From: Pelomonas aquatica
GTDB taxonomy: Bacteria > Pseudomonadota > Gammaproteobacteria > Burkholderiales > Burkholderiaceae_C
DNA: 59,695 nucleotides
Direction: 5' to 3'
Assembly: GCF_026712205.1 (NCBI RefSeq)
Contig: NZ_JAPPUW010000027.1
Span: forward strand, 1-59,695
Positions 8,105-19,089 of this stretch are shown here, one piece after another; within the stretch, counting starts at the first letter, position 1, and each line of letters begins with the position of its first letter. Made by a program: the position numbers and the translations under genes. The notes beneath the pieces were generated by a model. It did no database searches. It was not told the DNA's origin and saw nothing but the letters and a program-made list of their open reading frames with translations.

Positions 8105-8728
8105 TCAGGACCGCAGCGCGGCGGCCTCGGTGGCCAGCTGGGTGATGCGCGCCCAGTCCTTGGCGTCGACCGCATCCTGCGGCGTCAGCCAGGAGCCGCC
8201 GCAGACCTTGACGTTGGGCAGCTTCAGGAATTGCGGCGCCGTCTCCGGCGAGATGCCGCCGGTCGGGCAGAAGGCCACGTCGGGAAAGGGGCCGGCCAGG
8301 GCCTTCAGCAGGTTCAGGCCGCCGACGGCGACGGCCGGGAAGAGCTTCAGGAAGCCGTAGCCGGCCGCATTGGCCTGCATGACCTCGGAGGCCGTCGACA
8401 CGCCGGGCAGCAGCGGCAGGCCGTGCTGCCGGCAGGCCGCGCCGATGGTCTCGGTGAAGCCGGGGCTGACGCCGAACCGGCAGCCGGCGTTCTTCGCGTT
8501 CGCCACGTCCTGCGGGCTGCGCAGCGTGCCGGCGCCGACGATGGCGCCAGGCACCTTGGCCATGGCCTCCATGGCCTGCAGCGCGACCGGCGTGCGCAGC
8601 GTCACCTCGAGCACCCTGACGCCGCCGGCCACCAGGGCCTCGGCCAGCGGCACGGCGTCTTCCAGGCGCTGGATGACGATGACGGGGATGACGGGGCCGT
8701 GGCTGGCCAGGCTGAGGGTTTCAAGCAT
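8105..8728 (-). CDS. eda: KDPG aldolase (2-dehydro-3-deoxy-phosphogluconate aldolase)
   Basis: Cleaves 2-keto-3-deoxy-6-phosphogluconate to pyruvate and glyceraldehyde 3-phosphate, the last step of the Entner-Doudoroff pathway. 207 residues, normal length, single TIM barrel. Seen: VIPVIVIQ at the N-terminus, VLEVTLRT with the active-site Glu, [11 protein letters not shown], and YGFLKLFPA with the Schiff-base Lys. It follows edd by 20 bp on the same strand and is very probably co-transcribed. The start at 8728 is the only ATG that gives a full N-terminus. Confidence 0.96.
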   Translation of the reverse strand: MLETLSLASHGPVIPVIVIQRLEDAVPLAEALVAGGVRVLEVTLRTPVALQAMEAMAKVPGAIVGAGTLRSPQDVANAKNAGCRFGVSPGFTETIGAACRQHGLPLLPGVSTASEVMQANAAGYGFLKLFPAVAVGGLNLLKALAGPFPDVAFCPTGGISPETAPQFLKLPNVKVCGGSWLTPQDAVDAKDWARITQLATEAAALRS

Positions 8729-8748
8729 CTCGGTTTCCTTGATCGGCG

Positions 8749-10578
<1,830 letters not shown>

Positions 10579-10625
10579 TCGGGTCTCCTGGGCCTGGATT
10601 CTGTAACTTGCCCTTGGGAATTTAG

Positions 10626-10638
10626 GTAACCATATTAC
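10626..10638. promoter_or_regulatory. Candidate operator upstream of edd
   Basis: GTAA-N5-TTAC dyad (gtaaccatattac) lies 48 bp upstream of the edd start, in an AT-rich patch unlike the surrounding DNA. HexR, the usual repressor of edd in proteobacteria, binds TGTAnT...AnTACA-type palindromes, so this is a plausible but unproven site. A further gtaac lies nearby at about 10606. Confidence 0.3.
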
Positions 10639-10697
10639 TTGCCCACGGGGCGGAGCGGGTTACGGCCTGGGTACCAGGCGTGACAAGATGGCGGCCG

Positions 10698-11321
10698 ATG
10701 TCGTCACACGCCCTGAATATCCCGCATGGCCCGGCGCGCAGCGCTCATATGCTGCAGCGCACCGCGGCCGAATGGCGGTCTGGCGGCGATGACCTGCTGC
10801 TGTTCGCCTACGGTTCGCTGATCTGGCGCCCGGATTTCGAGTATGCCCAGGTGCTGCCGGCTCGGGTGCGGGGCTTCCACCGCGTGCTGCGCATGCGCTC
10901 GCGGGTGAACCGCGGCTCGCCGCAGCAGCCCGGCCTGGTGCTGGCCCTGGTGTCGGGCGGCAGCTGCCGCGGCCTGGTCTACCGCGTGCCGCGCGCGGCC
11001 GGCGAGGCCGTGCTGCCGCAGCTTTGGGCCCGCGAGATGCCCAACGGCGTCTACGAGCCACGCTGGCTGAACTGCGACACGCCCGCCGGGCGGCAGCGCG
11101 CGCTGGCCTTCACGCTGTCGCGCCAGAGCCCGAACTGGACCGGCCCGCTGCACGAGCCCGAACTGCTGCACATCTTCCGTCACGCCCAGGGGCGCTACGG
11201 CACGACGCTGGACTATCTGCTGCGCACCGTGCAGGGCCTGCGCGAACACGGCATCTGCGACGCGGAGCTGGAGCGCCAGGCCCGCCTGGCCGCCCACCAC
11301 GGGCTGTGCGCGCCGCTTTGA
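10698..11321 (+). CDS. ChaC-like gamma-glutamylcyclotransferase
   Basis: The family degrades glutathione to 5-oxoproline and Cys-Gly in the cytoplasm. 207 residues from ATG at 10698; a GTG at 10680 would add six. Seen: [15 protein letters not shown] (the YGSL substrate-binding loop, about residues 34-48) and [16 protein letters not shown], the conserved central motif that holds the catalytic Glu. [13 protein letters not shown] near the C-terminus is also typical. It is divergent from edd and convergent with the next gene (1-bp gap). Confidence 0.9.
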   Translation: MSSHALNIPHGPARSAHMLQRTAAEWRSGGDDLLLFAYGSLIWRPDFEYAQVLPARVRGFHRVLRMRSRVNRGSPQQPGLVLALVSGGSCRGLVYRVPRAAGEAVLPQLWAREMPNGVYEPRWLNCDTPAGRQRALAFTLSRQSPNWTGPLHEPELLHIFRHAQGRYGTTLDYLLRTVQGLREHGICDAELERQARLAAHHGLCAPL

Positions 11322-11322
11322 T

Positions 11323-11931
11323 TCAGCGGTTCAACCGCGCCAGGTCCTCGATGGTGTCGACGTCGATGTGCACGCCGGGGTCGTCCACCTCGATGGGCTG
11401 GGCGGCATAGCGGGCCACGATGCGCTTGGCGCCCTCGTCGCCGCTGAGGGCCACCAGTTCGGAATAGAGCTCGGTGCCGAAGCCCACCGGGTGGCCCTGG
11501 ATGCCGCGGTACTGGGCATAGCAGACCGGGTAGCGCTCCAGGCCTTCGGCCACGGCCACGATGGTGGCGGGCCGCACCAGCGGCATGTCGGCCGGCAGGA
11601 TGAGCCAGCCGTCGGCGTCGCCCGCGGCACCGACGCCGGCGGCGATGGAATGCCCCATGCCGACCGGCTGGGGCCGGCCTTGGGCATCGCGCCCGGCCAG
11701 GGTCACGACGTCACGCGCGGCCACGAACTGGTGCACGGCCGGCGCCAGGGCCGGCGTCGTCACGACGACGACCGGCAACTGCGTGGCGATGGCATGGCGC
11801 AGGCTGCGCGCCAGCAGGGTTTCCGTGCCGGCGGCGCCGCCCAGATCCTGCTCGAGCTTGTGGCCCGGGCCGCGGAAGCGCGAACCGCGTCCTGCTGCCA
11901 GCACGACGACGGCGGGGCGTCGTTTGATCAT
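11323..11931 (-). CDS. MobA-like nucleotidyltransferase (NTP transferase family)
   Basis: 202 residues from ATG at 11931; a longer frame to 11994 lacks the family start. The Rossmann-type fold shows [12 protein letters not shown] at the N-terminus (nucleotide binding), [10 protein letters not shown], and LPADMPLV with the metal-binding Asp. The family includes MocA-type molybdenum cofactor cytidylyltransferases and other NTP transferases. The exact substrate cannot be told from sequence, and no molybdoenzyme gene is adjacent. Confidence 0.8.
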   Translation of the reverse strand: MIKRRPAVVVLAAGRGSRFRGPGHKLEQDLGGAAGTETLLARSLRHAIATQLPVVVVTTPALAPAVHQFVAARDVVTLAGRDAQGRPQPVGMGHSIAAGVGAAGDADGWLILPADMPLVRPATIVAVAEGLERYPVCYAQYRGIQGHPVGFGTELYSELVALSGDEGAKRIVARYAAQPIEVDDPGVHIDVDTIEDLARLNR

Positions 11932-12063
11932 TCTGTGGTCGTCCTTGGCAATCCCTGGCAGCACGGTTTTGCGTCCTTTGCTGCACTGCCACAAGCATGC
12001 CGAGTGCCCCTGCGCTTGAAACTGGGAGGTTCACTTAAGGGAAGGTCTGCATACTTCGGCCTC

Positions 12064-12705
12064 ATGAGCAAGCTGAGTGAATTCCGGAAGAGTTACGAAC
12101 TGGGCGAGTTGGACGAGGCCCAGGCCACCGATGGCCCGCTGGCCCTGTTCAACCGCTGGATGGACGAGGCCATCGCGCACGATGTATCCGAACCGACCGC
12201 GATGACGGTGGCCACCGTCGGCGCCGACGGCCGGCCGTCGACGCGCGTCGTGCTGCTGAAGGGCTGCGACGCGCGCGGCATGGTCTGGTTCACCAATTAC
12301 GAAAGCCGCAAGGGGGAAGAGTTAGCGCACAGCCCTTGGGCCGCGCTGCAGTTCCATTGGGTCGAGATGGAGCGGGTCGTGCGCATCGAGGGGCGCGTCG
12401 AGAAGACCTCGGCCCAGGAGTCGGACGAGTATTTCAGGAGCCGCCCCCTCGACTCGCGCCTGGGCGCCTGGGCCTCGCCGCAGAGCCGCGTCATCAGCTC
12501 GCGCGCGGTGCTGGTGGCCAACGCGGCCAAGGCCGCCGTGCAGCATGGCCTGAACCCCGAGCGTCCGCCGCACTGGGGCGGCTACCGCCTGCTGCCGGAC
12601 CGCTTCGAGTTCTGGCAGGGCCGCCGCTCGCGGCTGCACGACCGGCTGGTTTTCAGGCTCGACGCCGGCACCAACGCCTGGCTGCGCGAGCGCCTTGCGC
12701 CCTGA
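12064..12705 (+). CDS. pdxH: Pyridoxine/pyridoxamine 5'-phosphate oxidase
   Basis: FMN-dependent oxidase making pyridoxal 5'-phosphate from PNP or PMP. 213 residues, standard length. Seen: [21 protein letters not shown] (FMN and substrate binding), [37 protein letters not shown], and the C-terminal HDRLVFRL, all PdxH signatures. ATG at 12064 gives the family N-terminus. It is a single gene between convergent or divergent neighbours; promoter not assigned. Confidence 0.96.
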   Translation: MSKLSEFRKSYELGELDEAQATDGPLALFNRWMDEAIAHDVSEPTAMTVATVGADGRPSTRVVLLKGCDARGMVWFTNYESRKGEELAHSPWAALQFHWVEMERVVRIEGRVEKTSAQESDEYFRSRPLDSRLGAWASPQSRVISSRAVLVANAAKAAVQHGLNPERPPHWGGYRLLPDRFEFWQGRRSRLHDRLVFRLDAGTNAWLRERLAP

Positions 12706-12711
12706 GGCGGC

Positions 12712-13209
12712 TCAATTGACCGCGTTGCCGTCGTCGACGCGGTAGTACAGGCCGTAGGGGTCGTCGGTCAGCACGGCCAGCTGGCCTTCGACGACGACGG
12801 GCTCCAGCGTGTAGCGCACCGGCTTCTTCGTGCGCACCTCGACGAGGCCCTCGGGGCCGGCCGGCACGCAGAAGGCGCAGGTCGTCGGCACCGACGACAG
12901 CAGGAAGTGCTGCTGCTTGTCGCCGGCCTCCAGCGGCATCATGAAGCCCTGCACCTTGACCGTCTTGCGGTCCAGGGCCTGCACGGTCGCCGGGAAGGTC
13001 GGCACGATCTTCTTTTTCTCGGCCTTGGCCGTGACCTGGGACAGCAGCTTCCAGGACACGATGTCGGCCCGCTCCTCCAGCGGCTTGAAGGGGCTGCGCG
13101 GGTCGTGGTAGCCGGGGCCTTGGCCGATGGCGGGCGGAACCTGGGCGAATGCGCAGGCGGCGGCCAGGCCGAACGTCAGGGCAATGGCAAGAGCGGGCTT
13201 GAACTTCAT
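12712..13209 (-). CDS. DUF3299 exported protein
   Basis: 165 residues from ATG at 13209, with a signal peptide (KFKPALAIALTFGLAAACAFA, cleavage about residue 22). The mature part contains VQALDRKTVKVQGFMMPLE and FLLSSVPTTCAFCVPAGPE, with a CxxC. This is the typical DUF3299 core, an OB-like domain seen in periplasmic proteins. It lies 20 bp after an ABC permease and is the last gene of the msrA-ABC operon. In other bacteria DUF3299 genes sit beside FtsX-type ABC transporters in metal-responsive clusters, so a role in periplasmic metal handling is plausible but inferred. Confidence 0.85.
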   Translation of the reverse strand: MKFKPALAIALTFGLAAACAFAQVPPAIGQGPGYHDPRSPFKPLEERADIVSWKLLSQVTAKAEKKKIVPTFPATVQALDRKTVKVQGFMMPLEAGDKQQHFLLSSVPTTCAFCVPAGPEGLVEVRTKKPVRYTLEPVVVEGQLAVLTDDPYGLYYRVDDGNAVN

Positions 13210-13229
13210 GATGGCGGGATTGTCGAACT

Positions 13230-14426
13230 TCAGCGCGGAGCTTGCAGCAGCGTCGTGACATCCAGGCGATAGGCCCGCCACGCCGGCCAGGCGGCGGCCA
13301 GCAGCGCGAGGCCGCCCGCCAGCAGCGGCACCAGCCATTCGGCCTCGCTCCAGCCTAGCGGCCCCAGCCGCAGCGACTGGCGCTCGGCCAACAGCCGCTC
13401 CAGCACGGCGACGAGGCCGTGGCCGGCGGCCAGCCCCAGCGCCGCGGCCAGGTCCGCCAGCAGCAGCGCCTCCAGCGCGATCAGCGCGGCGACGCGGCGG
13501 GCCGGCGCGCCCAGCATGCGCAGCATGGCCAGGTCGCCCTGGCGGGCGCGCACGGCGTGCAGCAGCGCGACCCAGACCGACAGGCCGGCAGCCGCCAGCA
13601 GCACGACGCCGAAGCCGCGCAGCACCTCGGTGCCCGCCCCCACCAGCCGCATCAGGCGGGCCGTTTCCAGCGCCGGCGCGGCGGCCTGCAGGCCGTCCTG
13701 GGCATTGACCCAGCGCGGCAGCATCACGGCCGCCAGCGGGCTGCGGTAGCGCACCAGGGCCAGCGTGATCTCGCGCTTGTCGTCGGTGCCCTCGTCATGG
13801 GCCTCGCCGGCATGGTGCTCCTCGTGCACCTCCCAGACGGAGGCCAGATCGGTCAGCACCAGCCGGTCCAGCACGCTGCCCGATTCGGCCAGCACGCCGA
13901 CGACCTCGAAGAGGTGCTCGCCATGCGTGCCACCGCCCTCGGCCAGCCCATGGCTGCCGGCGAAATGGTCGCCCGGCTTCAGGCCGCTGCTGCGCCCGAC
14001 CTCGGCGCCGAGCACCGCCTGCATGGGCCGGGTCCACGGCGCCCCCTGGGCGAGCTTGCCGCCATAGAGGTCGAGATAGTCGGGCGTCGTGCCGGCGATG
14101 CGGTAGCCGCGGAAGGAGTCGCCCAGCGACAGCGGCACGGCCTGGGCCACCAGCGGCTGCTGCTTCAGCAACTCCAGCGTCGCGAGCGGGATGTTGCCGG
14201 TCGGCGCGTCGAGGTGGAAGACGCCGGCCAGCATGATCTGCATCGGGCTGCCCTTGGCACCGACGACGAGGTCGATGCCGGCCAGGTCGCGCCTGAGCCC
14301 GGCCTCGACCTGGGCGCCGGCGCGCAGCACGAAAGTCACGGCCGCGAGGCCGAGGGTCAGCAGCAGCAGGTTCAGCGCCGTTGTCAGCGGGCTCGACCAC
14401 AGATAGCGCCAGGCGAGGCGGATCAC
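13230..14426 (-). CDS. FtsX/MacB-type ABC transporter permease with a His-rich loop
   Basis: 398 residues with four predicted membrane segments: one at residues 15-35, a large periplasmic domain, then three near 265-390. This is the layout of FtsX/LolC-type mechanotransmission permeases. GTG start at 14426 overlaps the ATPase stop (GTGA). The periplasmic domain carries a striking histidine/acid cluster, VHEEHHAGEAHDEG (about residues 201-214), which could bind zinc or copper. IDLVVGAKGSPMQIMLAGVF is typical of this subfamily. Partner of the ATPase encoded just upstream. Confidence 0.88.
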   Translation of the reverse strand: MIRLAWRYLWSSPLTTALNLLLLTLGLAAVTFVLRAGAQVEAGLRRDLAGIDLVVGAKGSPMQIMLAGVFHLDAPTGNIPLATLELLKQQPLVAQAVPLSLGDSFRGYRIAGTTPDYLDLYGGKLAQGAPWTRPMQAVLGAEVGRSSGLKPGDHFAGSHGLAEGGGTHGEHLFEVVGVLAESGSVLDRLVLTDLASVWEVHEEHHAGEAHDEGTDDKREITLALVRYRSPLAAVMLPRWVNAQDGLQAAAPALETARLMRLVGAGTEVLRGFGVVLLAAAGLSVWVALLHAVRARQGDLAMLRMLGAPARRVAALIALEALLLADLAAALGLAAGHGLVAVLERLLAERQSLRLGPLGWSEAEWLVPLLAGGLALLAAAWPAWRAYRLDVTTLLQAPR

Positions 14427-15067
14427 AACACCACCTCCGACACATCGTCCCGCGCGCCCAACGCCTCGACGACGCGCGCATCGTGGCTGGCGACGACCAG
14501 CGTGCAGCCCTCGCGCTCGGCCGCATCGAGCAGCAGGGCCAGCATGTGCACGGTGTGCTCGTCGTCGAGGCTGGCGCTGGGCTCGTCCGCCAGCAGCAGG
14601 CGCGGCCGGCGCATCAGCGCGCGGGCCAGGGCCACGCGCTGGGCCTGGCCGACGCTGAGCTGGTGCGGCCGGCGGCCGGCCAGCGCGGCGATGTCCAGTG
14701 CCTCCAGCAGCTCGGCGGCGCGGGCCGGGTCGGCGCGCTGCCCTGCGGCCAGCGCGGGCAGCGCGAGGTTGCCGGCCACCGTCAGCGCGTCGCTCAGGTG
14801 CAGGCGCTGCGGCACGAAGCCCAGCGTCGCGCCGCGCCAGGCGTCCAGCTCGCGCGGGCCCAGCGCCGTGAGGTCGGTGCCGGCCACTTCCAACGAGCCC
14901 TGCTGCACGCGCAGCAGGCCGGCCAGCAGGGCCAGCAGCGTCGATTTGCCCGAGCCCGAGGCGCCGCGCAGCAGCAGGTGCCGGCCGCCGCGCAGCGCGA
15001 AGTCGGCATAGCGGATCGACTGCCCGGCCCCGGCGTAGCGGTGGCCCAGCCCCTGCCAGGCCAGCAT
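14423..15067 (-). CDS. ABC transporter ATP-binding protein (LolD/MacB type)
   Basis: 214 residues from ATG at 15067, which overlaps the msrA stop (ATGA). Walker A is LRGASGSGKSTLL, Q-loop LGFVPQRL, signature LSVGQAQRVALARAL (a degenerate LSxGQ), Walker B LLLADEPSASLD, and H-loop VASHD. The family powers the FtsX-type permease encoded next. Such pairs usually do not move a small substrate but drive periplasmic or lipid-related work. The substrate is unknown here. Confidence 0.93.
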   Translation of the reverse strand: MLAWQGLGHRYAGAGQSIRYADFALRGGRHLLLRGASGSGKSTLLALLAGLLRVQQGSLEVAGTDLTALGPRELDAWRGATLGFVPQRLHLSDALTVAGNLALPALAAGQRADPARAAELLEALDIAALAGRRPHQLSVGQAQRVALARALMRRPRLLLADEPSASLDDEHTVHMLALLLDAAEREGCTLVVASHDARVVEALGARDDVSEVVL

Positions 15068-15603
15068 CACTTCACGAGCCGCTTGAAGCTGGCCAGGAAC
15101 TTGTCCACCTTGCCGGCGACGACGAAGGCGCAATAGCCCTGCTCGGGGTTGCGGGCGTAGTAGTGCTGGTGATAGGCCTCGGCCGGGTGGTAGTTGGCCT
15201 CGGGCAGCAGCTCGGTGACGACGCGGCCGCCATGGTGCTCGTTGGCCTCGCGCAGCACCTCGGCCGCGAGCTGGCGCTGGGCGTCGCTATGCCAGTAGAT
15301 GCCGGAGCGGTACTGCGTGCCGGCGTCGGCGCCCTGGCGGTTCAGCGTCGTCGGGTCGTGGATGGTGAAGAAGATCTCCAGCAGCTCGCGCAGCGAGACC
15401 TCGGCGGGGTCGAAGTCGACGCGCACGACCTCGGCATGGCCGGTGTGGCCGCTGCAGACCTGCTCGTAGTTGGGATGGGCCGCCTGGCCGTTGCTGTAGC
15501 CGTTCTCGACATGGTGCACGCCGCGCACCCGCTCGTAGACGGCCTCCAGGCACCAGAAGCAGCCGCCGGCCAGGGTGATGCGTTCGAGCTGGGATGCGGT
15601 CAT
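15067..15603 (-). CDS. msrA: Peptide methionine sulfoxide reductase MsrA
   Basis: Reduces the S-epimer of methionine sulfoxide in proteins. 178 residues. The active-site motif GGCFWCLE is at residues 13-20, followed by GYSNGQAAHPNYEQVCSG, HAEVVRVDFDP, QYRSGIYW and YHQHYYARNP, all conserved. It lies between a DUF748 gene (9 bp upstream) and an ABC transporter (4-bp overlap), which suggests co-expression of a repair enzyme with an envelope or metal-stress operon. Confidence 0.97.
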   Translation of the reverse strand: MTASQLERITLAGGCFWCLEAVYERVRGVHHVENGYSNGQAAHPNYEQVCSGHTGHAEVVRVDFDPAEVSLRELLEIFFTIHDPTTLNRQGADAGTQYRSGIYWHSDAQRQLAAEVLREANEHHGGRVVTELLPEANYHPAEAYHQHYYARNPEQGYCAFVVAGKVDKFLASFKRLVK

Positions 15604-15612
15604 GGTGGTCTT

Positions 15613-18600
15613 TCAGTGGGCGCCGAGGGACAGTTCGACATGGGGATGCCAGCCTGCGGCGCAAGCTGCGTCGCAGAGCTTGGGCGCGGCGACGAAGACG
15701 CGGGCGTTCGGCGCGCCGCGCGCCAGCAGCGCGTCCCGCACCGCGACGGCGCGGGCCACGGCGAGCTGGCGCAGGGCCTCCGTGTCGACCGCATAGCTGG
15801 CCAGCAGCAGCGCACGCATCTGCTCGGGCGGGATGTCCTTGGCCATGCCGATGAAGTTCTTGGGCTTGTCGGGCAGCTTGGTGGCCTGGTAGAGGCGCTT
15901 GAGCGCGTCGGCCGGCGTGGCCGCGTTTTCGGCCTTCAGCGCATTGCCCAGCCGCAGCTCGCGGATGGCGCCGGCCTCGGCGGCGGGGTCGACCCAGCCG
16001 GTCAGCGTCAGCTGCACGCCGGGCTTGTCGGTCAGCAGCTGGGCGATGCGGTCGAGCTTGGCCGTGTCGGCCAGTTCGGCGCCTCCGGGCGCGAAGGCGA
16101 TCTCGGCCTCCTCGGGCGCGTCGCTGCCGCTGAACAGCGAGAACGGCGAGGTCAGCGCCTTGCCGATCAGGTTCAGGATGAGCTTCCAGACGATGCCGCC
16201 GACGCTGAACTGCGGGTCGTTCAGCGAACCGCTGACCGGCAGATTCACGTCGATGACGCCGTTGCGGTCCTTCAGCAGCGCCACGGCGAAGCGCACCGGC
16301 AGCGTGGTCGCGTCCGGGCTCTCGACCTTGTCGCCGAAGGTCAGCTGGTTGAGGATGATCTGGTTGCTGGCGCTCAAGATCCCACCGGGCTCGACTTTGT
16401 AGTGCAGCCGAGTCGACAGCTTGCCGCGCTCGATCGCATAGCCGGCGTATTTGCCGGCATAGGGCGTCAGCGGCGCGAGCTCGATGTCGGTCGCGTTGGC
16501 GGCGATGTCCATGGCCAGCGGCGCGCCCGGCTTGAGCTGGCCGTCGATCTCGAGCAGGCCGGTGCCGGCGACCTTGCCGCGCAGCGTCAGCGGCGCCATC
16601 ACGGGGCTCGTCGAAGAGAACGCGCCGAGCGAGCCCTGCAGGTCGCTGAGCTGGGCGCTGTAGTTGGGGCGCACGAAGTGGTCGTTGAAGTCGACGAAGC
16701 TGCGGTTCACGCGGATGCGTTCGACGGCGAATTCGGGCGCCGGGCCCGACGCTGCCGGTGCCGCCGCCGCCGCCTCGGCCGGGCCGACATCGCGCAGGTT
16801 GAAGCGCCCCTGCTCGCTGACGATGAGGCGGGCATAGGCCTCGTCCAGCACGGCCTCGCGCACGGTCAGCCTGGGCGGCGCCGCGGGCGCCAGCGCGAGC
16901 TTCAACTCGTCGAGCTGCAGCGCCTGCCAGCTCAGCAGGTCTTCGCCGACGACGCGCTGGCCGTCGATGGACCGCACCTGCTTCAGCGCCAGCGGGCCCA
17001 GGCGCATGTCGCCATCCACGCCGGCCTGCCAGCCGCCGGTCTGCTGGGCGGCGTTGACCTCGGCCTTCAGCCCCAGCTCGGCGCGCTGCAGATGCAGGCC
17101 CCAGGCCGGGTCGAGATAGGCGTTGAAGAGCTGCAGCGGCAGGGCCTTGGCCTGCAGCCGGCCGCGGGTCGACAGCGGCGCCAGGCCGACGCGGCCGCTC
17201 CACTGCAGGCTGCCGGCGCTGGCGGCCACGGGCTGGTCGTTGGCGCCCAGCGCGGCCAGTTGGGTCGACAGCCGGGCCTGCACCGGCGCGGCCGACGGCC
17301 AGGCCAGCGCGCCGAGCTGCAGGCGCAGCGGCTCGACGGCCAGGGCCACGGGCGCCACGCCCTCGGGCACGGCGGCATCGCGCCAGCGCAGTGCGCCGCG
17401 CTCGATGTCGAGGCCGGCCAGGCGCAGCGTCCAGGCCGGGACGCGGGCCGGGGCTGGCGCGGCGCCCTCGCGCGGCAGCAAGGCGGCGATGCTGAGGCGC
17501 CCGTCGGGCTCGCGGGCGAGCTGGGCACGCGGCGCGTCCAGCTTCAGCCGCCCCAACTGGATGGCGTGGTGGCCAGGGTCAACCTCAGCCTGGTCGAGCT
17601 GGGCGCCGGCCAGCGTCAGCAGCGGCTTGGCCGCGCCAGCCAGGCTGACGCGCACATCGCTGGCCCGCAGCTCCTTGAGGCTCAGGCTGGCGCGGTCCGC
17701 GGCGCCGTCGGCCAGCGGCTCCTTGACCTGCAGCGCGGCCTGGGTCGACACGCCGGCCGCCACGCGCATGCCGGCCGGCAGCGGCAGCCATGCGGCCAGG
17801 CGCTCGACGGCGAGGCCGTTCAGCTCGGCACTGGCGTCGAGCAGTTCGGGCGCAAGCTTGGCCTTGGCGCTCAGCGTGGCCTGGTCCAGGCGCAGGCTGG
17901 CGTCGAGCTGGGCCGGCTGCTTCAGCGGCCAGGCGGCCGGGCCGAGCTTCAGCTGGATGGCGTCCAGCACGAGATCGCGGGCCGTGAAGCGGCCGTCCTT
18001 GACCTCCAGGCCGGCGACGCTGACCTGCCAGGGCTGGGCCGAAGCCGGCGCCGAGGCGGCCGCGGCCGGGCTGGGCGGCAGCGGGCGCAGCCAGGCGCTG
18101 GGCGACTCGATGAGGATCCGGCCAAAGCCGAGCCGGCGGCGCAGCGGCTGCACATCGGCCAATGGCAGGCTCAGGCGCTTGAGGCCCAGCAGCGGCTGGC
18201 CGTCTGGGTGGTTCAACGCCAGCTCGTGCAGTTGCACGCCGCCGCTGAGCTTGACGCCGGGCGGCTGCTTGGGATGCTCGGCAAAGTCCACGGCCAGGTC
18301 GACATCGAGCTTGCCGGTGGCGAGGCGCAGCGGCGCGCTGGCCGGGATGTAGGCGGCCAGCGGCGCGAGGTCCAGGCCGGCGAGCTTGAACGACAACCGG
18401 GCGCTGGCGTCGTCCTCGAAGGGCAGCGCCTCCGCGTGGCTGTCGAAGGCGACGCCGTCGAGCTTGCCGCTCAGCCGCGGCAGCAGCTTGACGGCCACAT
18501 CGGCCGGCAGCGTCGACACGAAGGGCAGCGCCAGCCGCAGGCCGGCCAGCTCGTGCTTGCGCTGCACGGGTCGGTCGTCGAAGGCGAAGAAGCCGTCGCT

Positions 18601-19074
18601 GAGTTCGATGTTGTAGATGGCGAACTCGGGCTCCGCGGGCTCGAGTTTGGCGGCGGGCTTGCCGGCAAAGCGCTGGATCAGGTCGTCGATGTCGTAATGG
18701 CCCTCGGCGAGACGGGCCACGCGCAGCTCGGGCCGGGTCAGCGCCAGCGACTCGACGACCGCGCGGCCCCGCAGCAGCGAGCGCAGCGACAGCGCGGCGT
18801 CCAGCTTGTCGAGCTTGAACAGCGGCTGCTGGTCGGCGGCGGTGCCGGCGATGCTGAGCCCTTCGACGACGACGGCCAGCCGCCAGGGCTGGAAGCGTGC
18901 CCGCTCGATGTGCACGGGCCGGCCCAGGGCCTCGGTGGCGAGGGCCGCACCGCGGCCGGTGATCCAGCCGGGCAGCGCGAGCGTCGCGGCCAGCAGGGCC
19001 AGCATGACGACTGCGGCGAGCGCGGCCAGGGTCCGGAGGGCGAAACGGAGGAGGGAGCGGCGGTCGGTCATCAC
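15613..19074 (-). CDS. Large DUF748/AsmA-like envelope protein
   Basis: 1153 residues. An N-terminal membrane anchor (about residues 10-32) is followed by a long periplasmic region of repeated beta-rich segments typical of DUF748 and the wider AsmA family, which form bridge-like lipid-transport or membrane-homeostasis proteins. Near the C-terminus, EIAFAPGGAELADTAKLDRI resembles an OmpA-type peptidoglycan-binding start. Start MMTDRRSLLRF at 19074; a second ATG one codon later is equally possible. First gene of the leftward operon with msrA, the ABC pair and the DUF3299 gene. Confidence 0.88.
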   Translation of the reverse strand: MMTDRRSLLRFALRTLAALAAVVMLALLAATLALPGWITGRGAALATEALGRPVHIERARFQPWRLAVVVEGLSIAGTAADQQPLFKLDKLDAALSLRSLLRGRAVVESLALTRPELRVARLAEGHYDIDDLIQRFAGKPAAKLEPAEPEFAIYNIELSDGFFAFDDRPVQRKHELAGLRLALPFVSTLPADVAVKLLPRLSGKLDGVAFDSHAEALPFEDDASARLSFKLAGLDLAPLAAYIPASAPLRLATGKLDVDLAVDFAEHPKQPPGVKLSGGVQLHELALNHPDGQPLLGLKRLSLPLADVQPLRRRLGFGRILIESPSAWLRPLPPSPAAAASAPASAQPWQVSVAGLEVKDGRFTARDLVLDAIQLKLGPAAWPLKQPAQLDASLRLDQATLSAKAKLAPELLDASAELNGLAVERLAAWLPLPAGMRVAAGVSTQAALQVKEPLADGAADRASLSLKELRASDVRVSLAGAAKPLLTLAGAQLDQAEVDPGHHAIQLGRLKLDAPRAQLAREPDGRLSIAALLPREGAAPAPARVPAWTLRLAGLDIERGALRWRDAAVPEGVAPVALAVEPLRLQLGALAWPSAAPVQARLSTQLAALGANDQPVAASAGSLQWSGRVGLAPLSTRGRLQAKALPLQLFNAYLDPAWGLHLQRAELGLKAEVNAAQQTGGWQAGVDGDMRLGPLALKQVRSIDGQRVVGEDLLSWQALQLDELKLALAPAAPPRLTVREAVLDEAYARLIVSEQGRFNLRDVGPAEAAAAAPAASGPAPEFAVERIRVNRSFVDFNDHFVRPNYSAQLSDLQGSLGAFSSTSPVMAPLTLRGKVAGTGLLEIDGQLKPGAPLAMDIAANATDIELAPLTPYAGKYAGYAIERGKLSTRLHYKVEPGGILSASNQIILNQLTFGDKVESPDATTLPVRFAVALLKDRNGVIDVNLPVSGSLNDPQFSVGGIVWKLILNLIGKALTSPFSLFSGSDAPEEAEIAFAPGGAELADTAKLDRIAQLLTDKPGVQLTLTGWVDPAAEAGAIRELRLGNALKAENAATPADALKRLYQATKLPDKPKNFIGMAKDIPPEQMRALLLASYAVDTEALRQLAVARAVAVRDALLARGAPNARVFVAAPKLCDAACAAGWHPHVELSLGAH

Positions 19075-19089
19075 GGTTCCGCATTATTG

